Assembly (NCBI GenBank): GCA_021108005.1 | Contig: JAIORS010000134.1 | Span: 1-55,642 of the forward strand | Direction: 5' to 3' | DNA: 55,642 bases | DNA from: Candidatus Aegiribacteria sp. | GTDB taxonomy: Bacteria > Fermentibacterota > Fermentibacteria > Fermentibacterales > JCC-6 | Shown here: piece by piece, positions 26,532 through 34,523 of the stretch | Position numbering within the stretch: position 1 is the first letter of the stretch | Layout: every line of letters begins with the position of its first letter | Translations under genes and position numbers: made by a program | Notes under the pieces: generated by a model | Database searches by the model: none | What the model saw: only the letters and a program-made list of their open reading frames with translations | What the model was told of the DNA's origin: nothing

Positions 26532-27404
26532 ATGCGAGTATCTGCTTTCTTAGTTTTTCTGCTTGTTTCAATATCCATCGGCTGCACCGGGTACTCGGTA
26601 TACGCTGATAAAGTATGGTACGGAATGAATTTCGATTATCCGCCTGAGTCCGATATCAGGTTCTCTGTTTCCGATATTGATGACTTCAGAGTATTTACAA
26701 TGGAATTCTATGATAACGACATGATGATCTGGATTCCGACTGTCGGCATGAACGAACGCGGTCTCTTCTCATCCCTTCAGTATCAATGTCCCATGATCGA
26801 AGGCTCAGCTCAACAGTCAGAGGGGGAACTCTTTCTCTATCAGCTTTTCAACACTGCCATCGATGAATGCGCGTTAGTTGATGAGGTGGAATGTATCATC
26901 GATTCGGTGGAGCTTATTAACCTGTACGATTTGACACTGCATGCTCTGATCGCGGACCCGTCGGGAAACGCACTTATTGCTGAGGCGGAAAATGGAGAAA
27001 ATTTTATCACAAGAATCAATGGGAACTGGATTGTAATGACGAATTTCAAGATCGCGGATTTTGCAAATACTTCGCTGGAGGAAATCGTCGGAGTGGGAGA
27101 TGAAAGGTACAGGAGAGCCCTTGCGTATATTGAGGAGAACTACAGCTCATTCGATCTGTCAGAAGCGATCGGAACACTCGAAGCCGCTGTTAATAGAGAC
27201 CCTGTATGGTGCACAAAAGCATCCATGGTATTCGATCCTCTTGAAAGAATGGTGTACATCGTAATAGACGGTGATTTTCAGAGAATATGGAGAGTATCAA
27301 TTGATGAACAGACCATTATAACCTGGTCAGGTTTCCCAAAGAACAGGTCTGCCCTTGTGCAGGATAACGGAATAACTGTCCAGGAGCTGAGAACATGGGA
27401 ATAA
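26532..27404 (+). CDS. Exported Cys-type Ntn-hydrolase (linear amide C-N hydrolase-like)
   Basis: A 290-residue protein whose signal peptide ends just before a cysteine (C18 in SIGCTGYSVYAD). The next residues, VWYGMNFDYP, match the pattern of choloylglycine hydrolase and acyl-coenzyme A:6-aminopenicillanic acid acyltransferase-like enzymes, in which the N-terminal Cys is the nucleophile (compare C-T-x-F ... G-R-N-x-D). Signal cleavage could expose C18 directly. A canonical lipobox is not present, so a lipoprotein is less likely. Other blocks are GNALIAEAENGENF, WIVMTNF and a C-terminal strand region. AGAGGA precedes the ATG. It is divergent from htrA. The amide substrate is unknown. Confidence 0.75.
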   Translation: MRVSAFLVFLLVSISIGCTGYSVYADKVWYGMNFDYPPESDIRFSVSDIDDFRVFTMEFYDNDMMIWIPTVGMNERGLFSSLQYQCPMIEGSAQQSEGELFLYQLFNTAIDECALVDEVECIIDSVELINLYDLTLHALIADPSGNALIAEAENGENFITRINGNWIVMTNFKIADFANTSLEEIVGVGDERYRRALAYIEENYSSFDLSEAIGTLEAAVNRDPVWCTKASMVFDPLERMVYIVIDGDFQRIWRVSIDEQTIITWSGFPKNRSALVQDNGITVQELRTWE

Positions 27405-27453
27405 GTATTGGTTTATTGTAAGGTTCGAATAATGGATGTGAAGTTACACTATC

Positions 27454-29010
27454 CTAATATAGCTTTCCCAATGCTTCTCTTTTGAACCTTCCTGGTCGGG
27501 CAAGTAATCCAAGGGGGAATGGATCCTCTCGATTTTTGTTGTTATCGCTTGCCCATTCCTCTGCAAGTTCCCTTAATTCCTGCGCTGCTATTAGAACAAT
27601 GTTACGTCCAATATTCTTAGAAGCATATCTTATTGCAACTGCCTCAGATGTATCAGTAAACGCTGGAGCAATAACCAGAAATATGGGTACATGCTTATTA
27701 GCATTAGCATTTTCCATGTACGAGTGAAACTGCTTTAAGTGAAAACTCAAATCAACTTCACCAGGAGTTTCCTTGCTTTTGTTATCCCACATGATATACA
27801 TATCTTTAAAGCTCAATAGCCCATCGGGTTTGTTTGTTCCAGGTTGGTTTAAGGGTGAATGGTTGAGATATTTCTCGAATAGATAATCTGTTGCCTTTTC
27901 AAACTTTGATTCAATTTCAATATCTTTATCGATAACACTCTCAGCTCTTAAATGCTGTCTATCTCTATAGGCTAGAGCAGTATAAACATCATACCAGATT
28001 TTTCTCTCATCTTCAATGTCTTCAACATTCCTAATCTGCATTGAATCATAATATTCAATAATTCGGGTGATCTGCTGTTCCTTTGACCCCCCTACTGTGA
28101 GTCCGATCTCAGCACACCAATTATGTAATTCATCCTTATTGAAGAAGTTAAGAGTTCTGCATGGAGAAACCCTTTCTAAGATTTTACCCTTGAGCTGTGA
28201 AAGGTTATCATATGGGCTGAAATCAGCGTTTTCAGATTTTAGAATACTCTGAAGAACAGCCTTTGTTCTGAAAGCTTTATATGCGATCATGATTGTATAA
28301 CCATCACGCCTCATTTCCTTCTTGAAGAGTTTCTTCATAACCTCTGCAAGCTCTTCAGGAATTAGATCAAAATAGCACCCTCGGTCGTTTCTTATCTGGA
28401 ACAAAAGCCCCAGTTTTTGCAGAATGTTCCTAGAATCTCTTATTTCAGATCGGCTATGAAGCTCATTATTCGCTTTAGGATACTTTCCAAGCTTCGCTTC
28501 AAGTATGCGGTGTTGCCCTTTAGTAATTCCTAATCTGGTTCTCAGTCTTCTAAGGAGATTGGCTTCATCCGGAGATTTAGTATTTCTATGTTCCCAGGCT
28601 ACACCAAGCACGAAATTATACAATTCAAGACTCTCAAACATATCACTGTTCTTGCTTCCTGCTAGATCAGCAAGCTCTACTTCATTGGATCTATCAACTA
28701 TGTTCTGTTCCATTGAGACAACTTTTTCTTCAAGTTCATCGGATGGTATTCCGAAACCAAGCTGCTCAGTTAGAATATCTATCAGTATCAGCTTCGATAA
28801 GACTCTTGTACAGAGGTTATCAGAAGAGAAGAATGCTTTCTCAATACTGTCTGAGACAGTTTCTTCATGGAGGTATTGTGGCTTAACAGCAAGCAGAGCA
28901 TCCCGGAGTTCATCCTCTTTTAGATTTCGATAATCAACTACATGAGCACTGGCTATACGCTTAAGAACAGTTGCCGGGTATATATTATTGATTGCCTCAT
29001 CAAACCTCAT
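27454..29010 (-). CDS. SAP domain plus PD-(D/E)XK nuclease-like protein, orphan restriction-like
   Basis: A protein of 518 residues from the chosen start. The N-terminal two thirds are helical and unassigned. A SAP-like DNA-binding motif lies at about 291-322 (NKDELHNWCAEIGLTVGGSK). The C-terminal part resembles a PD-(D/E)XK nuclease: P395-D396-G, then D409-N-K411 with E414, and a later Q427 in the QFHSYM block. This catalytic pattern is common in type II restriction and defence nucleases. No methyltransferase partner is adjacent. I chose the ATG at 29010 because GGAGGT lies just before it; the upstream in-frame extension looks noncoding. It is more AT-rich than its neighbours, which suggests transfer. 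Confidence 0.65.
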   Translation of the reverse strand: MRFDEAINNIYPATVLKRIASAHVVDYRNLKEDELRDALLAVKPQYLHEETVSDSIEKAFFSSDNLCTRVLSKLILIDILTEQLGFGIPSDELEEKVVSMEQNIVDRSNEVELADLAGSKNSDMFESLELYNFVLGVAWEHRNTKSPDEANLLRRLRTRLGITKGQHRILEAKLGKYPKANNELHSRSEIRDSRNILQKLGLLFQIRNDRGCYFDLIPEELAEVMKKLFKKEMRRDGYTIMIAYKAFRTKAVLQSILKSENADFSPYDNLSQLKGKILERVSPCRTLNFFNKDELHNWCAEIGLTVGGSKEQQITRIIEYYDSMQIRNVEDIEDERKIWYDVYTALAYRDRQHLRAESVIDKDIEIESKFEKATDYLFEKYLNHSPLNQPGTNKPDGLLSFKDMYIMWDNKSKETPGEVDLSFHLKQFHSYMENANANKHVPIFLVIAPAFTDTSEAVAIRYASKNIGRNIVLIAAQELRELAEEWASDNNKNREDPFPLGLLARPGRFKREALGKLY

Positions 29011-29296
29011 TGTTACCTCCAAAGTAAAATATTCATTACTAAGATATAGCTGACAATGGTTATCGTAAATACCATTAAAAAATGCTGATATTTTGTATGT
29101 CGACATATAGAACTACTTCAACCAATGTTATTGATCCGAGGCTTTGTTTGATATCTATCGGTGATAGTGAAATCGAGCTTGAAGGAAATCGATACGATCA
29201 TTTCGAACCAGGTACACGATGCGGTGTTCCCGGGTAAGCCTTCTCGACCAGACTCATTGAATGATGAGTTACTGACTTTGTTCCTGAAAAACCGAA

Positions 29297-30427
29297 TCAG
29301 CCCACAGGAACAGCGAACAGGGTTATTGCCAGCAGGATCAGAGCAAGAAAGATCATGCATAATTTCTTGATAACGCTCTTTGAAACGGTAACGGCAACAA
29401 AGCACTGAAGCATGTAGTAGAATGCAAAAGCCCTTGAAGCGAGGGCGACTATCTGGAAAGTACTCGCACTCCAGGCCAGGACAATTGAACCTCCGCCCAT
29501 TATGAGATAGGCGGCTTTATGGCCTATTTTTTTCCTTGTGGCCTCAACCATGTTGCCCTGTCCACCCAGTGTATCGGCAACCGCTGCGCTGAACTGGCTA
29601 AGAACGGCAGCGGCGATAAGCGGTACGGGGAGCAGCATGGAAGCCTTCCCGGCAAGGACTATGAGCGAATCATCTCTTACGGGGCCGGTAAGGTAGTGCA
29701 TTAGCGGAATAGCAACCGCAATGAAAACGATATAGACGGCAGCGGCGATTATCTGCGAAAGTCTGCAGGATTTTATTCTCATTTCCGTGCTGTACACTTC
29801 TCCCAGATATCTAGATGTTTCGAAACCCTGAACACATATCAGCGTACCGCCAAGTATAGCCAGCATATGCAGTATGCTGTGACCAGGATATGAGGGAAGT
29901 TCAATACCGGGTCCGGAAGAAAGAGAGACGTCATGCAGTCCGAAACCCACAATCATAATAACTATGATCGCCATAGTTACCCAGATGGCCCAGTCTTCAA
30001 GCTTCTGAAGCACTTCGAGCCCTTTAATAAAACCTACAATGCATATCAGAAGAATTATTCCGGTGGTCACCAGTCTTTCGTTAAACTGAGTCACCAGGCC
30101 AAGGCCGTTCATGAGAAAGGAGCTTAGTATCCGGAGATAAAGGCATACGGAGATGACATATGCGGGTACCAGCGCGATATCTGAGATGCTATCAAGATAG
30201 AAGGTGCTTTTACTGGCTTTTCGGGCATCAAGCACAGGTTCAGCGTTGGCTATGTTGAACCTGATCACCCACCCTATGGAATACGCGAGTGCGCAAATGG
30301 CGATCATGGCGAACAATGAGAATTTTCCGGTAGCTCCCGCCAGTATAGGTACAATAACCAGAAAGCCGCTGCCGAAGATGGAGGCAAGTGGAGTGGCAGT
30401 AGCTTTGAAAAGTTTCGTTTTGCTCAT
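29297..30427 (-). CDS. APC-superfamily-like membrane transporter
   Basis: An integral membrane protein of about 376 residues with ten or eleven hydrophobic segments. The first helix reads ATPLASIFGSGFLVIVPILA, whose unwound Gly-rich turn resembles APC-type transporters (amino acid permeases and relatives). The substrate is not evident. I prefer the ATG at 30427, with GGGG at good spacing, to the ATG two codons upstream. It starts 14 bases after the ABC permease gene stops, so ATPase, permease and this transporter form one transcript. About 286 bases downstream, before 29010, hold nothing I recognise. Confidence 0.7.
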   Translation of the reverse strand: MSKTKLFKATATPLASIFGSGFLVIVPILAGATGKFSLFAMIAICALAYSIGWVIRFNIANAEPVLDARKASKSTFYLDSISDIALVPAYVISVCLYLRILSSFLMNGLGLVTQFNERLVTTGIILLICIVGFIKGLEVLQKLEDWAIWVTMAIIVIMIVGFGLHDVSLSSGPGIELPSYPGHSILHMLAILGGTLICVQGFETSRYLGEVYSTEMRIKSCRLSQIIAAAVYIVFIAVAIPLMHYLTGPVRDDSLIVLAGKASMLLPVPLIAAAVLSQFSAAVADTLGGQGNMVEATRKKIGHKAAYLIMGGGSIVLAWSASTFQIVALASRAFAFYYMLQCFVAVTVSKSVIKKLCMIFLALILLAITLFAVPVG

Positions 30428-30441
30428 AAGCATCGCCCCAA

Positions 30442-31206
30442 TCAGTACTGGCCCATCTTGTTCAGACTTCGGGCCTTTTTCTCAATAACCTTGAAAATGG
30501 ACAGACCCAGCGCGAGGTAGACTATACTGTTCCCGACAATGAAGAGATACCACCATAATGGGTAGGCGGCTCCCGAAACAGCGTTATTCCTTATTACCGC
30601 CGCTCCGGCAACAAAGGGAAGAAAAGCGTAAGGAGTGATGGGATAAGTGGGCAGCAGCATCAATCCGATAAGTCCGAACGAGAGAATTCCGTTAACCGCT
30701 CCGATGCGCTTGTGAATAAGGCTTATACCCCCCAGCATGAAGCTGATCCCCACAAGGGATAGGGTCGATATAAGCACCATTCCATAAAGGAATGGAAGGT
30801 TAATGCTCATCCACCTTCCAGTTGTGAACATGGAAAGATACAGCATCGCTGTTATGAAGATGAAATTGAATACGATGTTCGCAACAGCTCTTCCGAAAAA
30901 TATCTTCTCAGCCCCCATAGGCGAAAGGTATAGCTGCTCCAGGGTTCCTCTCTGGGATTCGGTCAGAACTTCAGTTCCAGTATTCTGAAGAGCGAGCATG
31001 GCGCTTACCCACAGTATGTAACCTACCAGCATGCTGTCAAGTGAATCGCCGCTGATACCTGTGCCACCTATGGCTTTAACACCCCAGAACAATCCCATGA
31101 AGATAAGAAACATCACAACAAGCATGGCTATCGTGTTGAAGAAATACCTTCGGAGACTCCAGTACATCATTTTCGCTTCTGCTGTAAGGAGATTGATCAT
31201 TTTCAT
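30442..31206 (-). CDS. ABC-2 type transporter permease
   Basis: A 254-residue membrane protein with six hydrophobic segments and the ABC-2 type permease layout: an amphipathic N-terminal segment, SLRRYFFNTIAMLVVMFLIF, and the cytoplasmic block TEVLTESQRGTLEQLYLSPM. This last block (ESQRGTLEQLYLSP) is characteristic of drug and lipid exporters of the NodJ or CcmB-like type. It overlaps the ATPase gene by four bases (ATGA) and so is translated with it. The exported substrate is unknown. Confidence 0.9.
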   Translation of the reverse strand: MKMINLLTAEAKMMYWSLRRYFFNTIAMLVVMFLIFMGLFWGVKAIGGTGISGDSLDSMLVGYILWVSAMLALQNTGTEVLTESQRGTLEQLYLSPMGAEKIFFGRAVANIVFNFIFITAMLYLSMFTTGRWMSINLPFLYGMVLISTLSLVGISFMLGGISLIHKRIGAVNGILSFGLIGLMLLPTYPITPYAFLPFVAGAAVIRNNAVSGAAYPLWWYLFIVGNSIVYLALGLSIFKVIEKKARSLNKMGQY

Positions 31207-32135
31207 TGTGTCTTCTCCCTGATGACCTCCAGGAATATCTCTTCAAGGTCGTTCTCTTCCGTTCTGAAATCCTTCAGGTTCACATCTGCTTTTTTCAGTA
31301 CATCCACCAGAGGAAAAATCTGATTCGCGTTCTCGAGGCTAATCCTGACAGTGCTACCCTCACGGGAAACATCACCAATTGAATCAAGGGAATCGAGTAA
31401 TGATGTCGATGGTTCCATATCAAGCGTAAGTTTAAAGAACTTCCTGGCAAACTTTTCCTTCAGCGACTCAAGAGTCTCGTGGGAGATTATCTCACCATTT
31501 CTGATAATGAGAATTCTGTTGCAGGTGGACTCAACGAAATCCATATTATGGGATGTTATAAGAATTGTCTTCTTCTCATTTTTCACTACTTCGGTGAGCC
31601 AGTTCCTGATTGTACGGCTTATTTCCACATCAAGACCAAGTGTAGGTTCATCCAGCAGAAGAATTGCAGGGTCATGAATAAACGCACATGCCATTGCTGA
31701 TTTCTGCTTCATTCCGGCAGAAAACTCCCGAATCTCTTTGTCTGCATCATCAATAAGACCAAGGTTTTCAAGGAGATAATCCGCACGTTCTTTTACCGCT
31801 TTGAATGATAACCCCCTTATCCCGGCAAAGTACGCAAGATTTTCCCGGGGGGAGAGATGCCAGTAAATGTTCCTCGCTCCTTCAAGTATTGCACCTACAT
31901 CCGCTATGATCCGCTTTCTTTCTTTCTGAATACTCATTTCGTTGACATGGATCTCTCCCGAATCGAATTCGATAAGTCCCAATATGGATTTCATCGTGGT
32001 TGTCTTGCCTGACCCATTGGGACCCAGTATTCCGAGGATTTCCCCCTTCTGCACTTCGAACGAGATGTCATTCACCGCAGTGATGTCTTTGTAGGTTTTC
32101 ACCAGATTCGATACTTGAATACAGCTATCAGACAA
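31203..32135 (-). CDS. ABC transporter ATP-binding protein
   Basis: A 310-residue ATPase. Walker A is GPNGSGKTT (about residue 40), the signature is REFSAGMKQK, Walker B is ILLLDEPTLGLD and the switch His is in ITSHNMDF. The C-terminal 80 residues are the extension common in ABC-2 exporters (DUF4162-like), ending in EENDLEEIFLEVIRE. It powers the permease encoded by the overlapping gene. The start is a TTG at 32135 with AGGAGG five bases upstream; no ATG fits. A spacer of about 270 bases to the next divergent gene should contain the promoter. Confidence 0.95.
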   Translation of the reverse strand: MSDSCIQVSNLVKTYKDITAVNDISFEVQKGEILGILGPNGSGKTTTMKSILGLIEFDSGEIHVNEMSIQKERKRIIADVGAILEGARNIYWHLSPRENLAYFAGIRGLSFKAVKERADYLLENLGLIDDADKEIREFSAGMKQKSAMACAFIHDPAILLLDEPTLGLDVEISRTIRNWLTEVVKNEKKTILITSHNMDFVESTCNRILIIRNGEIISHETLESLKEKFARKFFKLTLDMEPSTSLLDSLDSIGDVSREGSTVRISLENANQIFPLVDVLKKADVNLKDFRTEENDLEEIFLEVIREKTQ

Positions 32136-32410
32136 TTGCTCCTCCTGTAGAAAAGGATAATGAATAACAAATAAGATACTGCATTTTCGCGCAATCGGTG
32201 ATACTGTTTATAAGCATCTTCTATTGTCTTATTTTCTGCCGCAGTCTCATCAAGTAACGACAATAACAAGATTGACCTGATCCTGTTAAAATCCTGAGGA
32301 AGTTAATCAAGCGGATTATGGGTCTCAGTATACTGGTCTCAAGTTCATTTAATCACTATTGTACATGCTGTCAATAAGAACACAGCAACTTCATCCAAAT
32401 TGTGAGGATT

Positions 32411-33481
32411 ATGTACCGGAAAAGAAGCGGATACAGGATTGCAGGTGGATTGATTCCCGCAGTTATTGCAGTATTTGTAACCCTCACTTCCTGCATTGAC
32501 GACCCTCCCACCCATCCTGAGATCAACGATTATCAATCATATATCGATTTGGTATGGGAGCTTTACGATCAGAGGTACGTCGGGTTCGACGAAACGGATG
32601 TTGACTGGGATGCCATTCACGATAAATACAGCCAGCTTGCGGGAAACTCCAGTTCATTCGAAGAAGCCCAGGCCCTTATAACCGAGATGGTGGGCACGCT
32701 TGAGGATAAGAACGCATGGCTCTATGGATGTTCTCATGGAATTATTCCAATATACTCACCTGAAATTGAGGTAAACTACGTTGATTCGGTACTGATGGAA
32801 CTGCTGGAACCGTGGGATTTCCAATGGGATTCTTCAATGGGCGCCATGTGGGGCCATTGCGTTATCGATACAATACCCTACTTCGCTATAGGGTACTTCG
32901 ATTATTTCTTCACTTTTACACACTTCAACGATGAAATGGTACAGCATCTCGATGCTCCCGGTATGATAATCGATATAAGAATGAGTGATGGCGTGTCTCT
33001 GGTTCCCTCAAAACAGATTGCGAGCGTCTTCGCCGATCAGAACAGAACCGCGTTCCTTACGCAACACAGAACAGGTCCTGAACACGATGACCTGTCACCG
33101 CTCCGCACATATCAATTACTGCCACAACCAACGGCTTTCAATAAACCAGTCGTACTCCTTACGGGGGAACAGAACATAGGAGCGGCGGAAGCTTTCGCGT
33201 CGGTAATGAATCAGATGTCCCACATAACGATCATTGGAGATACAACGGGCGGCGGTGGAAACATTCCCGGGTTTTTCGATCAGATATACTGGCCTCTATG
33301 GGAGGATACACTCATTACCTGCCCATTTGCCAGAGTATTTACCGCCGATACCGTATCAATAGAAGGAAACGGGATACTGCCCGATATTTACGTTCGGACA
33401 ACACCTGCGGATTTTCTTGCCGGGCACGATCCCGTGCTTGAATACGCTATTGAATGGATAGCTGAGGAAACGGCTCGCTAA
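32411..33481 (+). CDS. S41 peptidase-like lipoprotein lacking the catalytic serine
   Basis: A lipoprotein of about 356 residues, with lipobox LTSC near residue 30. The fold resembles the S41 (C-terminal processing, tail-specific) peptidases: an N-terminal helical part (YIDLVWELYDQRYVGFDE), DAPGMIIDIRMSDGVSL, then VVLLTGEQNIGAAEAFASV and IIGDTTGGGGNIPG. In active S41 enzymes the nucleophile Ser lies in a motif of the type S-A-[SA]-E; here the equivalent text is G-A-A-E, so the nucleophile is Gly. The protein is predicted inactive and may instead be a ligand-binding surface protein. GAGG precedes the ATG; a GTG three codons earlier is possible. Its 3' end overlaps the convergent lipoprotein gene by four bases. 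Confidence 0.7.
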   Translation: MYRKRSGYRIAGGLIPAVIAVFVTLTSCIDDPPTHPEINDYQSYIDLVWELYDQRYVGFDETDVDWDAIHDKYSQLAGNSSSFEEAQALITEMVGTLEDKNAWLYGCSHGIIPIYSPEIEVNYVDSVLMELLEPWDFQWDSSMGAMWGHCVIDTIPYFAIGYFDYFFTFTHFNDEMVQHLDAPGMIIDIRMSDGVSLVPSKQIASVFADQNRTAFLTQHRTGPEHDDLSPLRTYQLLPQPTAFNKPVVLLTGEQNIGAAEAFASVMNQMSHITIIGDTTGGGGNIPGFFDQIYWPLWEDTLITCPFARVFTADTVSIEGNGILPDIYVRTTPADFLAGHDPVLEYAIEWIAEETAR

Positions 33482-34503
33482 TCCGATGTAAGAACTATCA
33501 GATACTCCCCGTATGAGGGTGCGGCAATATCTCTTGGGAATCCATCGATATTGATAACGGAAGCCACTTCTGGTTCCATGTAATGAAACGGGAATTCAAA
33601 CACTGTTATCACTGTATTCCCCGAATTGGTTTTGCTCAATACGTAAAGGTTTCCAGCATGACCTGTATTACTGTTGAAGCACATATCTATCGGATGTCCT
33701 TCCACATCTATTTTCACGATATCAACAGGCACGACATACCCCTGAACAAAACAGATATAACCATTATCACCAGTCCACTCAGGACAGCTCACAACGTAGA
33801 CCGAATCCATGTTTATTGGAATAACATTGGAACAGGGCGCTCCGGTATTAACTGTCAAAAGTCTTGCAGTTTCTGACAGGTTCAACCATATGCCGTATAT
33901 CGATCCTTCATTATTCGAGCAGACCGCTACTATATGACGTCCGCCCGTCCGCTGAATCATTATATCGGCAAGTGGATAACTGGTGTTGCTGGTAAATCCG
34001 GTATGATTATTGCTGGTCCATATCTCACCTATACAATCCTCTACGGTATCGATGAAGTAAAGTCTGCCCAGGGTTGAAGATGCACAGATCGCTTCGGGTT
34101 TCGACCCTGGTGTGAACTGGTCTTCGACGGAATTGCTGGTAAGATCAACCTCTATGAGTTGAGACCCGGGACCCATGACGTAAAGATTTCCATTATCTGC
34201 AATTGCCGCTTCACTGTAGCCTGTTCCGGAGCTTCCTCCAATGCTGTAGGAAGTGTCAACCATCATTTCTTCTGAGTCTATTCTGGATAAGGTTCCATCG
34301 GAGCTGAGCAGAATAAGTTTGTTCAATCCGTCGGGAATAATCGTACGCCCCTGAGCAAGCCCCCCCATGGTTCTTTCCACCTTCCAATCTGAGGAACGGA
34401 TGAATGTAATACATGATTGGTCGTTACTCTGGTATTCCGTTACCTCATGACATCCGAGGGCTGCCATCAGCAGTATTGTAATGGGAATATAGACGAACTT
34501 CAT
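33478..34503 (-). CDS. Beta-propeller lipoprotein, downstream partner of the TonB receptor
   Basis: A 341-residue lipoprotein. The signal peptide MKFVYIPITILLMAALGC ends in a lipobox. The body has repeats of about 40-45 residues with blade-like text (KLILLSSDGTLSRIDSEE, GNLYVMGPGSQLIEVDL, GNLYVLSKTN), as in YncE-like propellers. Start choice: AAGGAG lies seven bases before the ATG at 34503; the TTG upstream is not needed. The gene begins 20 bases after the TonB-dependent receptor gene ends, so they share a transcript. In Bacteroidetes, BtuG is a propeller lipoprotein that captures cobalamin and hands it to BtuB; the layout here is similar but the ligand is not shown. Confidence 0.8.
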   Translation of the reverse strand: MKFVYIPITILLMAALGCHEVTEYQSNDQSCITFIRSSDWKVERTMGGLAQGRTIIPDGLNKLILLSSDGTLSRIDSEEMMVDTSYSIGGSSGTGYSEAAIADNGNLYVMGPGSQLIEVDLTSNSVEDQFTPGSKPEAICASSTLGRLYFIDTVEDCIGEIWTSNNHTGFTSNTSYPLADIMIQRTGGRHIVAVCSNNEGSIYGIWLNLSETARLLTVNTGAPCSNVIPINMDSVYVVSCPEWTGDNGYICFVQGYVVPVDIVKIDVEGHPIDMCFNSNTGHAGNLYVLSKTNSGNTVITVFEFPFHYMEPEVASVINIDGFPRDIAAPSYGEYLIVLTSD

Positions 34504-34523
34504 TGATGACTCCTTCAAATGAC

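Noticed and set aside
26532-26590. Lipoprotein call for the Ntn-hydrolase at 26532
   Set aside because: The residues before C18 (S-I-G) do not fit the lipobox well, and the text after the Cys fits a Cys-type Ntn-hydrolase.
29118-29405. A small minus-strand frame of about 95 residues at the 3' end of the permease gene
   Set aside because: It overlaps the real transporter gene in another frame and shows no known motif.
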